Shown piece by piece: positions 8,837-15,931 of a stretch of 64,000 nt of DNA (positions are counted from its first letter, which is position 1; each line of letters starts with the position of its first letter). Source of the stretch: Pontibacterium sinense (GTDB taxonomy: Bacteria > Pseudomonadota > Gammaproteobacteria > Pseudomonadales > Balneatricaceae). A model generated the notes under the pieces. That model worked only from the letters and a program-made list of their open reading frames with translations, did no database searches and had not been told where the DNA came from. A program made the position numbers and the translations under genes. Where the stretch lies: positions 124,001 to 188,000 of the forward strand of contig NZ_JADEYS010000008.1 of NCBI RefSeq assembly GCF_015209595.1, written 5' to 3'.

Positions 8837-9820
8837 ATGTCATTGAACCCCCATCCGTTTGAGACCCTGACCCCCAGCTTTATCCTGGATGCGGTGGAAA
8901 GTCATGGGTACTGGAGTGATGGCCGCAGTTTCCCGCTGAACAGTTATGAAAACCGTGTGTATCAGGTGGGAATTGAGGGATCAGAGCCTCTGATTGCCAA
9001 GTTCTACCGGCCGGGGCGTTGGACCGAAGAGCAGATACTGGAAGAACACGAACTCTGTTTTGATCTGGTCGAGCAGGAACTGCCGGTTGTGGCCCCAATG
9101 ATCAAAGACGGTGTCAGTTTGTTTCATTCCGGTGATTTCCGCTTTGCGCTTTATCCGCGTAAAGGCGGACATGCCCCAGAGTTGGATAACCCCGACAATC
9201 TGTTTGTCCTTGGTCGTTTGTTGGGGCGTATGCATTTAGTGGGTGCGGTTAAACCGTTTGAACACCGTCCCCAGGTTGATGTGCAAAGTTACGGTCACGA
9301 GAGTGTGGCGTTTATCAGTGAGCACTTTATCCCAGCAGAGCTGAAACTGTCCTATGACAGCCTGACTCGCGATATTCTGCAACTGATCGAAGAGATCGTG
9401 GCGCGAGTGGGGGATGTGCGTCAGATTCGCGTACATGGTGATTGTCACGGTGGCAATATGCTTTGGCGTGATGATGCGCCGCATTTTGTAGACTTTGATG
9501 ATTCACGTATGGCGCCTGCTATTCAGGATATCTGGATGCTGTTGTCGGGTGGTCGCTCGGAACAGTTGGCCCAGATATCAGAGATTATTGAAGGTTATAA
9601 CGAATTTAACGACTTTCAGCTGAAAGAACTTCAGCTGGTCGAAGTGATGCGTACACTGCGAATGTTGCACTATTCCGCGTGGTTGGCCCGGCGTTGGGAA
9701 GATCCTGCGTTTCCGCATAGTTTTACGTGGTTTAACACCGTGCGCTACTGGAGCGAACATATCCTGGAGTTGCGTGAACAGTTTGCCGCATTGCAGGAGC
9801 CTGGTTTAACGCTGGTTTAG
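8837..9820 (+). CDS. srkA: Stress response serine/threonine protein kinase SrkA (YihE/RdoA)
   Basis: A 327-residue protein close in length to E. coli SrkA (328). It has the aminoglycoside-phosphotransferase-like kinase fold: SYENRVYQVG (glycine-poor loop), the ATP-binding Lys in LIAKFYRPGRW near residue 56, the catalytic loop HGDCHGGNMLW near residue 202, and the metal-binding FVDFDDS. SrkA is a cytoplasmic eukaryote-like kinase that protects against stress-induced death, in E. coli linked to the Cpx response and MazEF. It is a separate unit, with 53 bp after the preceding gene and 84 bp before dnaX. A rho-independent terminator is not visible in the gap to dnaX. Confidence 0.92.
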   Translation: MSLNPHPFETLTPSFILDAVESHGYWSDGRSFPLNSYENRVYQVGIEGSEPLIAKFYRPGRWTEEQILEEHELCFDLVEQELPVVAPMIKDGVSLFHSGDFRFALYPRKGGHAPELDNPDNLFVLGRLLGRMHLVGAVKPFEHRPQVDVQSYGHESVAFISEHFIPAELKLSYDSLTRDILQLIEEIVARVGDVRQIRVHGDCHGGNMLWRDDAPHFVDFDDSRMAPAIQDIWMLLSGGRSEQLAQISEIIEGYNEFNDFQLKELQLVEVMRTLRMLHYSAWLARRWEDPAFPHSFTWFNTVRYWSEHILELREQFAALQEPGLTLV

Positions 9821-9904
9821 ATGGACAACGCTGGCGTAAGCCGGGTCTAAACGGTAGCATAAGCCGCTGATTTTCGATTATTTAATCCCCCGTGATGTGA
9901 GCCG

Positions 9905-11941
9905 ATGAGTTATCAGGTACTAGCCCGTAAATGGCGTCCAAAACGCTTTCAGGAGATGGTTGGACAGGAACATGTCCTCAAGGCGCTGGTGAATGCGCTG
10001 GATGATGATCGGCTGCACCATGCGTACCTGTTTACCGGTACCCGGGGGGTGGGTAAAACTTCCATTGCCCGTCTGTTTGCGAAATCGCTGAACTGCGAAA
10101 CTGGTGTGTCTTCATCCCCATGTGGTGAGTGTTCCGCGTGTCGGGAGATTGCCGAAGGTCGTTTTGTCGATCTGATCGAAGTTGATGCGGCGTCTCGCAC
10201 CAAGGTTGAAGATACCCGTGAGTTACTGGAAAACGTTCAGTACGCACCGACGCATGGCCGTTATAAAGTGTACCTCATCGATGAGGTGCACATGCTCTCC
10301 ACGCACTCCTTCAATGCGTTGTTGAAAACGCTGGAGGAGCCGCCTCCACATGTTAAGTTCCTGCTAGCCACCACGGATCCGCAGAAGTTACCGGTGACAA
10401 TTCTGTCCCGCTGTCTGCAATTTAACCTCAAAAACATGATTCCTGAGCGGATTGTGGATCACCTGAAGTTTGTCTTGGGTGAAGAGGCGGTACCGTACGA
10501 AGAGCCGGCGCTTTGGTTGCTGGCCCGTTCTGCAGATGGTTCCATGCGCGATGCGATGAGTCTGACGGATCAGGCTATCGCATTTGGTGCCGGTGAAATC
10601 AATGAAGCCGATGCCCGTGCGATGCTCGGCACCATCGACCAGCGTTTGGTCTACCGCATGCTGGAATGCCTGGTTGAACAGGACGCACAAGGCTTGTTGG
10701 ACGCGGTGAGGGATCTTGCGCAGTTTTCACCGGATTACAACACCGTACTGGGCGATTTGATCAGCCTGTTACACCGGATTGCGGTGGGTCAGGCCTTGCC
10801 AAGTGCTGTTGATAACAGCATGGGTGACAAGGAACTGGTGCAGGAACTGGCGGGGCGTTTACGCGCTGAAGATCTGCAGCTTTTTTATCAGATTGCATTG
10901 ATGGGGCGTAAAGACCTGCCGTTTGTGCCGGATGCCCGTGAGGGGCTTGAAATGGTGCTGTTGCGCATGCTGGCTTTCCGACCGGCAGGCGCAGCTCCTT
11001 CCGGACCGCCAGCTAAGCTTGATTCTGCTACGTCGGCGACGTTGCCTGCAGAATCGGTTCAGCCTGTTGCTCCCGTGACAGCTGCTCAGCCGCCTTCACC
11101 AATTGCGGCTCCTGCGCCAGCTCCAGCAGTTGAAGCAAAGCCTGAACCTGAACCCATACAGCGGCCGGAGCCAAATGCCCAGCCGCAACCTCAGCCTGTG
11201 CAGCAAGCGCCGGCGCCTCAAGCCCCGGCTCCTGTCATGCCAAATACGGCACCAGACATGGCACCTGCCCCGCCAGTGCACAGCATGGACGATATTCCAC
11301 CGTGGGAAGACGCTGATATTCCTGCGGATGATTATGCGGGTGGTCATCAGGATTTGCCATCAGGTGCGCCGGAGACCCCACCGGGAAAAAAGTCTGAACC
11401 TGAACTGATAGCGGCTCCGCGTGAAGCTGCTTCCGCACCTGTTCCTGCGATTGCTGCTGAAGCGGCACCGAATGTTGTGCAGTCTGCGGCGGAGGTACCT
11501 GCTCAAAACCTGAAAATTGCTCAGGATCTGGGCGACCTGCCCACGCAACTGGTGGATCTTAAAGAAGACCACTGGGCGCGACTAGCAACCAGTATTGGTC
11601 TCGCGGGGATGACCGCCAGTCTGGCGAATAACTTATCGTTGGAACAGGTCAGTGACGCGACGCTGGTTTTCCATTACACGCCTGAACAGAAGACATTGCT
11701 GAATGATGTCCAGCGTAATCGTATTACAGATGCGCTGAATAATTATTTTGCAGTCCTTGTTGAGGTAGAATTTAAGCAGGACACGCAAAGTCGCGAAACT
11801 CCAAGCCTTTACCAGATTCGTAAACGTAAAGAGCGACTGGCGCTGGCGGTTGAATCAATTCAGAACGACGAAACGGTACATCGCCTGCAAGAACACTTCG
11901 ATGCTGAGATAGATCTCGCATCAGTAGAACCGATTGATTGA
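9905..11941 (+). CDS. dnaX: DNA polymerase III subunits tau/gamma
   Basis: A 678-residue clamp-loader subunit. The AAA+ domain (residues 1-240) has Walker A GTRGVGKTS near 45-53, a four-Cys zinc module (CETGVSSSPCGECSAC, about 64-79), Walker B LIDEVHML and sensor SRC. Domain III follows to about 365. Residues 365-540 form a Pro/Ala-rich linker and the last 130 residues are the tau-specific polymerase-binding part. Inside the linker the heptamer A AAA AAG sits in the correct phase at 11386-11392, with a -1-frame TGA at 11395, giving a predicted gamma of 497 residues. dnaX is first in the conserved dnaX-ybaB-recR group; ybaB starts 19 bp downstream. Confidence 0.96.
   Translation: MSYQVLARKWRPKRFQEMVGQEHVLKALVNALDDDRLHHAYLFTGTRGVGKTSIARLFAKSLNCETGVSSSPCGECSACREIAEGRFVDLIEVDAASRTKVEDTRELLENVQYAPTHGRYKVYLIDEVHMLSTHSFNALLKTLEEPPPHVKFLLATTDPQKLPVTILSRCLQFNLKNMIPERIVDHLKFVLGEEAVPYEEPALWLLARSADGSMRDAMSLTDQAIAFGAGEINEADARAMLGTIDQRLVYRMLECLVEQDAQGLLDAVRDLAQFSPDYNTVLGDLISLLHRIAVGQALPSAVDNSMGDKELVQELAGRLRAEDLQLFYQIALMGRKDLPFVPDAREGLEMVLLRMLAFRPAGAAPSGPPAKLDSATSATLPAESVQPVAPVTAAQPPSPIAAPAPAPAVEAKPEPEPIQRPEPNAQPQPQPVQQAPAPQAPAPVMPNTAPDMAPAPPVHSMDDIPPWEDADIPADDYAGGHQDLPSGAPETPPGKKSEPELIAAPREAASAPVPAIAAEAAPNVVQSAAEVPAQNLKIAQDLGDLPTQLVDLKEDHWARLATSIGLAGMTASLANNLSLEQVSDATLVFHYTPEQKTLLNDVQRNRITDALNNYFAVLVEVEFKQDTQSRETPSLYQIRKRKERLALAVESIQNDETVHRLQEHFDAEIDLASVEPID
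11371..11431 (+). promoter_or_regulatory. Programmed -1 ribosomal frameshift signal in dnaX
   Basis: The slippery heptamer A AAA AAG (11386-11392) is in the zero frame as GGA AAA AAG TCT. After a -1 slip the next codons are GTC TGA, so a shortened gamma product would end at 11397. A GGAG Shine-Dalgarno-like motif (11371-11374) lies 11 nt upstream and a 7-bp stem with an 8-nt loop (11410-11431, one G-U pair) lies 17 nt downstream. E. coli dnaX uses the same three-part design; here the spacer to the stem is longer. Confidence 0.75.
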
Positions 11942-11959
11942 ATTTTTGAGGATATCACC

Positions 11960-12286
11960 ATGATGAAAGGTGGAATGGGCAACCTGATGAAACAGGCCCA
12001 GAAGATGCAAGAAAACATGCAGAAAGCACAGGAAGAGATCGCTAAAGCAGAAGTGACTGGCGAATCCGGTGCAGGTCTGGTGAAAATCACTATGAATGGC
12101 CGTCACGACGTGCGTGTTGTTGATCTGGACGAAAGCCTCATGGAAGAAGACAAAGAGATCCTGGAAGATCTGATTGCAGCGGCAGTGAACGATGCTGTAC
12201 GTAAAGTTGAAAGCAATACTCAGGAAAAAATGGCAAAAGTCACCGGTGGTATGCAGATGCCTCCTGGCTTCAACATGCCATTCTGA
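11960..12286 (+). CDS. ybaB: YbaB/EbfC nucleoid-associated protein
   Basis: A 108-residue protein of normal family length. Residues 8-30 are a methionine/glutamine-rich helix ([18 protein letters not shown]), followed by the conserved strand block [24 protein letters not shown] and a C-terminal helix ending in MPPGFNMPF. YbaB dimers bind DNA with pincer-like helices and act as a nucleoid protein with a presumed link to recombination through RecR. It lies between dnaX (19 bp upstream) and recR (3 bp downstream), the order found across gammaproteobacteria. ATG 11963 is an equally possible start. Confidence 0.95.
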   Translation: MMKGGMGNLMKQAQKMQENMQKAQEEIAKAEVTGESGAGLVKITMNGRHDVRVVDLDESLMEEDKEILEDLIAAAVNDAVRKVESNTQEKMAKVTGGMQMPPGFNMPF

Positions 12287-12289
12287 TCG

Positions 12290-12889
12290 ATGTCGTTCAG
12301 TCCTTTACTGCAACAACTGATTACCGCTCTGCGATGTTTGCCGGGTGTCGGTCCTAAGTCGGCCCAGCGAATGGCATTTCATTTGCTGGAGCGTGATCAG
12401 CAAGGTGCACTGACATTAGCCGGTGCATTGGAACAGGCGATCGACAAAATCGGTCGCTGTGGTAGCTGTCGCACCTTGTCTGAAGTTGAAACTTGTGAGA
12501 TCTGTGCCTCCACCAGTCGGGATAAAGGTATGTTGTGCGTACTTGAATCGCCGGTGGACCTGTTTGCTGTGGAGCAAACGGGCGGTTTTGGCGGTTATTA
12601 CTTCGTACTGGGTGGTCACCTGTCGCCAATCGATGGCATCGGACCGGAAGATCTGGGCATCGATCAGTTGCTAGAGCGCTTACGTGCCGGAGAAGTGCGC
12701 GAGTTGATTCTAGCGACTAACCCGACAGTGGAAGGAGAGGCCACTGCACACTATATCGCTGAACAGGTACGGGACCTTGATATTAAAGTGTCACGTATCG
12801 CCCACGGTGTACCTGTAGGTGGCGAGCTGGAATACGTGGATGGAGGTACGTTGGCGCATGCGCTGGCGGGCCGTCGTTCATTAATCTAA
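12290..12889 (+). CDS. recR: Recombination mediator RecR
   Basis: A 199-residue protein of the usual RecR length. It has an N-terminal helix-hairpin-helix ([20 protein letters not shown], residues 16-35), the C4 zinc finger CGSC...CEIC (about 57-72), and a Toprim domain ([17 protein letters not shown] to [15 protein letters not shown]). RecR forms rings and with RecF/RecO loads RecA on SSB-coated gaps. It starts 3 bp after ybaB and ends 9 bp before rnd, where an AAGGAAG ribosome binding site overlaps the recR stop, so the run dnaX to ycgN could be one long transcription unit. Confidence 0.96.
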   Translation: MSFSPLLQQLITALRCLPGVGPKSAQRMAFHLLERDQQGALTLAGALEQAIDKIGRCGSCRTLSEVETCEICASTSRDKGMLCVLESPVDLFAVEQTGGFGGYYFVLGGHLSPIDGIGPEDLGIDQLLERLRAGEVRELILATNPTVEGEATAHYIAEQVRDLDIKVSRIAHGVPVGGELEYVDGGTLAHALAGRRSLI

Positions 12890-12898
12890 GGAAGTTGT

Positions 12899-14083
12899 AT
12901 GAGTCAGACCTCTACTGCCTATGATTGGCATAAGCTGGAAGCTGCTGCTGATCAGCCTGTAGTGATCACCGATAACGCGACACTTGCCAAGTGGTGTCAG
13001 CATTGGCAAACCTTGCCAATGGTCGCACTGGATACCGAGTTTCAGCGTGTCGAGACCTTCTACCCGATACCGGGTCTGATTCAGCTGGCCGATGATCAAC
13101 AGTGTTACCTGATTGATCCGCTCAGCGTGACTGATTTTGAGCCGCTGAAAGCACTGTTCCAGAATAAGGATGTGCTGAAAGTGCTGCATGCTGCCTCGGA
13201 GGATCTGGAACTGTTTCAGAACAGCCTGGGCGTGTTACCGGAGCCAGTCTTTGATACCCAGGTTGCGGCTGCATTTCTGAACTGGGGATTCTCCATGGGC
13301 CTGCAGCGTATGTTGCAGGAGATCTTGGGGGTCGAAGTTCAGAAGCATGAAACCACCTCAAACTGGTTACGTCGCCCCCTGAGTGAAAGTCAGGAACGGT
13401 ATGCTGCATTGGATGTGGCTTACCTGCCCGCTATCTGTCAAAAGCAGAAAGACGCACTCGAAGCGCGTGGCATGTTAGAATGGCTGCAGCAGGAAAGCGA
13501 GGCCATGCTGCGGCAGGCGATTGATGAAGATCCAGAGGGAGCTGAGTACTATAAACGCTTCACGCAGATGTGGACGCTACCCGCGCATAAGATCGCCGCT
13601 TTACGGGATCTGACCGCTTGGCGCGAGCAAACCTGCCGTGACCGCGATGTACCCCGCAACCGTATTCTGCGTAATCAGGCGCTGCTGGAAATTGTGAACC
13701 AGTGGCCGCGATCGGTTTATGACCTCTCCCGTGTTGATGATATTAAGCGTGCCATCATTCGTAATGATGGTAAGCAGATACTCAGCTTCCTGCAAAATGC
13801 ACAGCACAGTGCGGAGCAGAGTCCACCTGAACCAATTCTGCGTCCGTTACCGTTTTTCTGGAATAAACCACTGAAAAAGCTGAAAGCGATTGTGCGCGAA
13901 TGTGCCGCCGAGCTGGATGTGGCGCCAGAAATTATGCTGCGTAAAAAAGAACTGGATGCATTGATTCGCTCTGGTCTGGATGATGCGAATTTCAGTATGC
14001 CTGAGAGCATCAGCCCTTGGCGTTGCGATGCAGTGGGTGAAAAATTGCTCGCCGCGCTGAAAGAAATTGGGAAACGAGATTGA
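12899..14083 (+). CDS. rnd: Ribonuclease D
   Basis: A 394-residue 3'-5' exoribonuclease of the DEDDy class. The catalytic motifs are visible: Exo I MVALDTEFQRVETFYP (Asp and Glu, near residue 45), Exo II LKVLHAASEDLELF (about 95-108), Exo III with the tyrosine YAALDVAYLP (about 165-174). An HRDC domain follows at about 210-290 and a second helical region to the end. RNase D trims 3' ends of tRNA precursors and other small RNAs. The stop TGA overlaps the ATG of ycgL by one base, which matches the common rnd-ycgL-ycgN arrangement of Pseudomonas-like bacteria. Confidence 0.95.
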   Translation: MSQTSTAYDWHKLEAAADQPVVITDNATLAKWCQHWQTLPMVALDTEFQRVETFYPIPGLIQLADDQQCYLIDPLSVTDFEPLKALFQNKDVLKVLHAASEDLELFQNSLGVLPEPVFDTQVAAAFLNWGFSMGLQRMLQEILGVEVQKHETTSNWLRRPLSESQERYAALDVAYLPAICQKQKDALEARGMLEWLQQESEAMLRQAIDEDPEGAEYYKRFTQMWTLPAHKIAALRDLTAWREQTCRDRDVPRNRILRNQALLEIVNQWPRSVYDLSRVDDIKRAIIRNDGKQILSFLQNAQHSAEQSPPEPILRPLPFFWNKPLKKLKAIVRECAAELDVAPEIMLRKKELDALIRSGLDDANFSMPESISPWRCDAVGEKLLAALKEIGKRD

Positions 14084-14370
14084 TGAAAATTTGTTCTGTA
14101 TTTAAAAGTTCACGTAAAGACGAAATGTACCTTTATGTGGATAAGCGTGATCAGCTGAAACGTGTACCTGAACCTCTGCTGGAGATGTTTGGTGCCGCTC
14201 TGCACGTCATGGACATGCCTCTGACAGAAAAACGTGAGCTGGCACGTGTTGATACTGCCAAGGTGCTGTCTGAGATTGATGAAAAAGGCTTTTACCTGCA
14301 GATGCCACCACCAAAAGAAGACTATATGCTGGACCTGCATCAGGATCGTCCTGAAACCGGAGTCCGCTAA
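14083..14370 (+). CDS. ycgL: YcgL family protein
   Basis: A 95-residue protein that starts at ATG 14083, one base into the rnd stop (TGATG); the preceding TTG codon is not needed. The family signatures are visible: the start MKICSVFKSSRKDEMYLYVD, the central PEPLLEMFG and the C-terminal GFYLQMPPP. YcgL is a small single-domain protein of unknown biochemical function; in E. coli it was linked to hydrogen peroxide-induced death pathways, which I take as weak evidence. Genomic coupling to rnd and ycgN is conserved. Confidence 0.93.
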   Translation: MKICSVFKSSRKDEMYLYVDKRDQLKRVPEPLLEMFGAALHVMDMPLTEKRELARVDTAKVLSEIDEKGFYLQMPPPKEDYMLDLHQDRPETGVR

Positions 14371-14808
14371 GTGGCACACGAGGTTTTCTGGCGCAGCAAA
14401 TCGCTGGAAGCGATGAATCCACAAGAGTGGGAATCGCTCTGTGATGGTTGCGCATTGTGTTGCCTGCATAAGGTTGAAGATGAAGACACCCGCGAGGTGT
14501 TTTACACCACCGTGGTGTGTCATCTGCTCGACTTTGATAACTGCCGTTGTACCCGCTACGAAGATCGTTGCACCTTAGTCCCTGATTGCGTGAAATTACG
14601 TCCGCAGGATGTGGATGCCTTCCATTGGTTGCCACCCACCTGTGCATATCGATTGGTGCATGAAGGTAAAGACCTGCCAGACTGGCACCCTCTGGTCAGC
14701 GGTCGACAGGAATCTGTGATCGAAGAAAATGCGTCGGTGCTGAGCTTCTATGAAGTGAAAGATAACGAAATCAGCGAAGAAGATTTTGTGGATTACGTGA
14801 TCGAGTAA
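14371..14808 (+). CDS. ycgN: YcgN family cysteine-cluster protein (UPF0260)
   Basis: A 145-residue protein starting with GTG at 14371, immediately after the ycgL stop codon. It carries the YkgJ/YcgN cysteine pattern CDGCALCC (residues 28-35), then a single Cys in VVCHLL and the cluster NCRCTRYEDRCTLVPDC, which would fit a metal or Fe-S site. The enzymatic activity is unknown. It is the last gene of the rnd-ycgL-ycgN unit; the strong bidirectional terminator at 14830 follows 21 bp after the stop. Confidence 0.92.
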   Translation: MAHEVFWRSKSLEAMNPQEWESLCDGCALCCLHKVEDEDTREVFYTTVVCHLLDFDNCRCTRYEDRCTLVPDCVKLRPQDVDAFHWLPPTCAYRLVHEGKDLPDWHPLVSGRQESVIEENASVLSFYEVKDNEISEEDFVDYVIE

Positions 14809-14829
14809 CACAGCGTACTTAGCGTGAAA

Positions 14830-14864
14830 CTAAAAAGCCCCGAACGTGTGTTGGGGCTTTTTAG
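14830..14864. terminator. Strong terminator after ycgN
   Basis: Perfect 12-bp stem (CTAAAAAGCCCC/GGGGCTTTTTAG) with an 11-nt loop and T-runs on both strands. It can end the rnd-ycgL-ycgN transcript and could also stop readthrough coming from the other side. Confidence 0.9.
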
Positions 14865-14875
14865 TATCTGAAAAA

Positions 14876-14936
14876 CTGTAGGTTGGGACGAGTGAAACGA
14901 TTCCCAACATCGAGTCTCTTTGTATGCATCCTACAG
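14876..14936. repeat. Short palindromic element with nested stems
   Basis: CTGTAGG (14876-14882) and CCTACAG (14930-14936) form the outer arms; inside, GTTGGGA (14882-14888) pairs with TCCCAAC (14902-14908). Similar TGTAGGTTGGGA sequences are common dispersed intergenic repeats in proteobacterial genomes, from general knowledge. It lies just after the ycgN terminator in non-coding DNA. Confidence 0.5.
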
Positions 14937-14991
14937 GTCTAATTAACTCACTAGATTCACAGCAGCAATATTGTGATTGTAGCCAGAAGAG

Positions 14992-15720
14992 TTAGCTCAC
15001 CCGCAACAACTGTCCCATCGTCTGTACATCATCCGATGTGCTTTCAGTCCAGGCGCTGATACCCAGCTTTTCCAGCACCTGAAGGCCCTTATCGCTTTCT
15101 GTCATCGACAGCAGTGTCATCGACAAGCGGTCGGCGAGCTCTCGGTGTTGAGGTTTCACCATCATTTGGGCGAATACACGGTTGACCTTACTGCTGCCAA
15201 GCAATGCCAGATTACCCTTTGAGAGTGGATTTAGCTCGTCGTAAAAGCTCTTGCTAAAGAACGCATAGGCGTCGGGATTACCCTGTAAAGCTTTTAAAAC
15301 GTGCATCCAGCCGTTCTTGCCCGTGAGGGTGTCAGGCTTCACCCCTTTCTTTGCCAGCAGACTCATGCCTAGCCGTGTGGCGACAGTATTAGCGCATGTG
15401 ATGACTTCTGCGCCCTGATAACCTTTTAGAGATGCCGAGCTATTGTCTGCGTGGGCAGCAAACACAACCTCTTCGGGTTGGTTTTCGGGGCGACAGATCG
15501 GGATGTAAGCCGCTTTTTTGTTGAGCAGCACTGCTTCTGTCGGAGGTGCAAAAGCGATATCTGCCTGATGCATCCGGCTACGGAAATCTGCCATATCAAA
15601 CGCTGTATCCAACCCGACCGGCTGATCCAGAGTCCGGCTGAGGTAAACAACAAATTCGTACCAGCGTTCAGAGTTGTTGGCCGTATCGGCAGGTGCTACC
15701 AGAAGCTTCAACTTGCTCAC
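14992..15720 (-). CDS. PhnD-like substrate-binding domain protein, apparently not exported
   Basis: A 242-residue protein with the fold of the phosphate/phosphonate (PhnD-type) periplasmic binding family: the first strand KLKLLVAPADTANN, then RTLDQPVGLDTAFDMADF, the ligand-loop region APPTEAVLLNK and GMSLLAKKGV. The GTG at 15720 is preceded by GGAAG nine bases upstream and is preferred over the ATG at 15765, which lacks a ribosome binding site. Neither start gives a signal peptide, so the protein is probably cytoplasmic and not a normal transporter component; no permease genes are adjacent. Some such stand-alone domains act as sensors. Ligand unknown. Confidence 0.65.
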   Translation of the reverse strand: MSKLKLLVAPADTANNSERWYEFVVYLSRTLDQPVGLDTAFDMADFRSRMHQADIAFAPPTEAVLLNKKAAYIPICRPENQPEEVVFAAHADNSSASLKGYQGAEVITCANTVATRLGMSLLAKKGVKPDTLTGKNGWMHVLKALQGNPDAYAFFSKSFYDELNPLSKGNLALLGSSKVNRVFAQMMVKPQHRELADRLSMTLLSMTESDKGLQVLEKLGISAWTESTSDDVQTMGQLLRVS

Positions 15721-15931
15721 GATCTGTCTTCCATGTCCAAAAAAAATGTTGTCAGATCGTACCATTATTCAGTGAGTAGGTTGAGGCTGAATTGAGCCTC
15801 TTTTATAGGCTTCTTGTCTTATAGCAAAAAGACAAAAAATGCTTTGCCGGGGGATACCATGGTTAAAGCTTGGCAGGGGAGATGGCACAATAGAGTTTCT
15901 GTACGTTAATCGCCGGAACCTCGTCACTGAC

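Noticed and set aside
9821-9904. 4.5S RNA gene before dnaX
   Set aside because: The gap is only 84 bp and lacks the conserved SRP RNA loop, so no RNA gene is claimed.
11096-11468. Several overlapping frames in the dnaX linker
   Set aside because: They come from the Pro/Ala-rich repeat-like coding sequence of tau and have Arg-rich low-complexity translations.
15782-15799. GAGGCT/AGCCTC hairpin followed by Ts
   Set aside because: It would be a plus-strand terminator but no plus-strand gene ends there.
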